The notes below the pieces were generated by a model. The model had not been told where the DNA came from. It saw nothing but the letters and a program-made list of their open reading frames with translations, and did no database searches. A stretch of 5,106 nt of DNA from Candidatus Latescibacterota bacterium (GTDB lineage: Bacteria > Latescibacterota > 4484-107 > B68-G9): assembly GCA_012962735.1 (NCBI GenBank), contig DTXA01000007.1, forward strand, positions 1 through 5,106, in the 5' to 3' direction. Below are positions 4,903-5,106 of the stretch, in pieces. A program made the position numbers and the translations under genes. Position 1 is the first letter of the stretch, and every line of letters starts with the position of its first letter.

Positions 4903-5106
4903 ATGCGAACGGAGACCATCACTTACAGAAGCAGCGTGGACGACACATCTCCGCTGTATATGGACGTGGCGTACGACGACACCAAGTCCAACCTCCCCAT
5001 CGTGGTGGTGATGCATGGCTACCGAGGTGGTCGGGGAGACCTTTCGGGCACCCTCCAGCGGCTGGCCGAACAGGGCCTGTTCGCAGCCGCTCCGGACATG
5101 CGGGGA
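4903..5106 (+). CDS. Alpha/beta-hydrolase family enzyme, N-terminal part (runs off the window)
   Basis: The first 68 residues are present and the frame stays open at the right edge. LPIVVVMHGYRGGRGD (31-46) is the strand followed by the HG oxyanion-hole motif of alpha/beta-hydrolases (H38, G39). RLAEQGLFAAAPDMRG (53-68) matches the next helix and strand, ending in the D-x-R-G motif seen in dienelactone hydrolase, acyl-esterase and prolyl-oligopeptidase-type members. The nucleophile Ser, acid and catalytic His lie beyond the window, so activity cannot be judged. No signal peptide is seen, implying a cytoplasmic enzyme. ATG 4903 is chosen because TGGAG (4891-4895) lies seven bases upstream. It starts 48 bases after the small membrane protein and is probably in the same transcript. 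It could cleave an ester or peptide bond in the imported substrate, but that is inference from context. Confidence 0.82.
   Translation, partial: MRTETITYRSSVDDTSPLYMDVAYDDTKSNLPIVVVMHGYRGGRGDLSGTLQRLAEQGLFAAAPDMRG

Overview
The window looks like a piece of a GC-rich bacterial chromosome, roughly 58-60% GC by eye. Every supported gene lies on the + strand. The codons lean towards ATA for Ile, AGG/CGG for Arg and GGG for Gly, and Shine-Dalgarno sites are strong and purine-rich. ATA and AGG at high GC is common in thermophilic bacteria, so a thermophile is a reasonable guess, but I cannot name a phylum.

Layout. Positions 1-97 hold what is probably the 3' end of an upstream gene. Positions 98-281 are non-coding. 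They contain one copy of an intergenic repeat, an 8-bp-arm inverted repeat, and a good sigma70-type promoter (TTGACA, 17-nt spacer, TATCTT). Overlapping that promoter is a palindrome with a central CG, like a LacI-family operator. A three-gene unit follows: a compact neutral-ceramidase-like protein (282-1586), orotate phosphoribosyltransferase pyrE (1611-2177) and an aldose-1-epimerase-like mutarotase (2177-3130). The last two overlap by one base (TGATG). A 69-bp gap (3131-3199) carries the second repeat copy and a perfect AAGGAGGTGAT ribosome binding site. A second unit then begins: an SSS-family sodium:solute symporter (3200-4717), a 46-residue single-span membrane protein overlapping it by ATGA (4714-4854), and the N-terminal part of an alpha/beta-hydrolase (4903 to the window edge).

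How the genes may work together (inference). Importer, mutarotase, amidohydrolase-like enzyme and alpha/beta-hydrolase, behind a promoter with a possible repressor site, suggest a catabolic locus. It could import a sugar-containing or amide/ester-linked compound and hydrolyse it in the cytoplasm. The substrate cannot be read from the sequence. pyrE, a pyrimidine biosynthesis gene, is out of place in such a locus.

The most unusual points are the roughly 35-bp repeat placed just after a stop codon at both unit boundaries, the palindrome on the promoter, the tiny membrane protein coupled to the symporter, and the loss of the ceramidase active-site serine in the first enzyme. I saw no RNA genes, CRISPR arrays, insertion sequences or phage genes.
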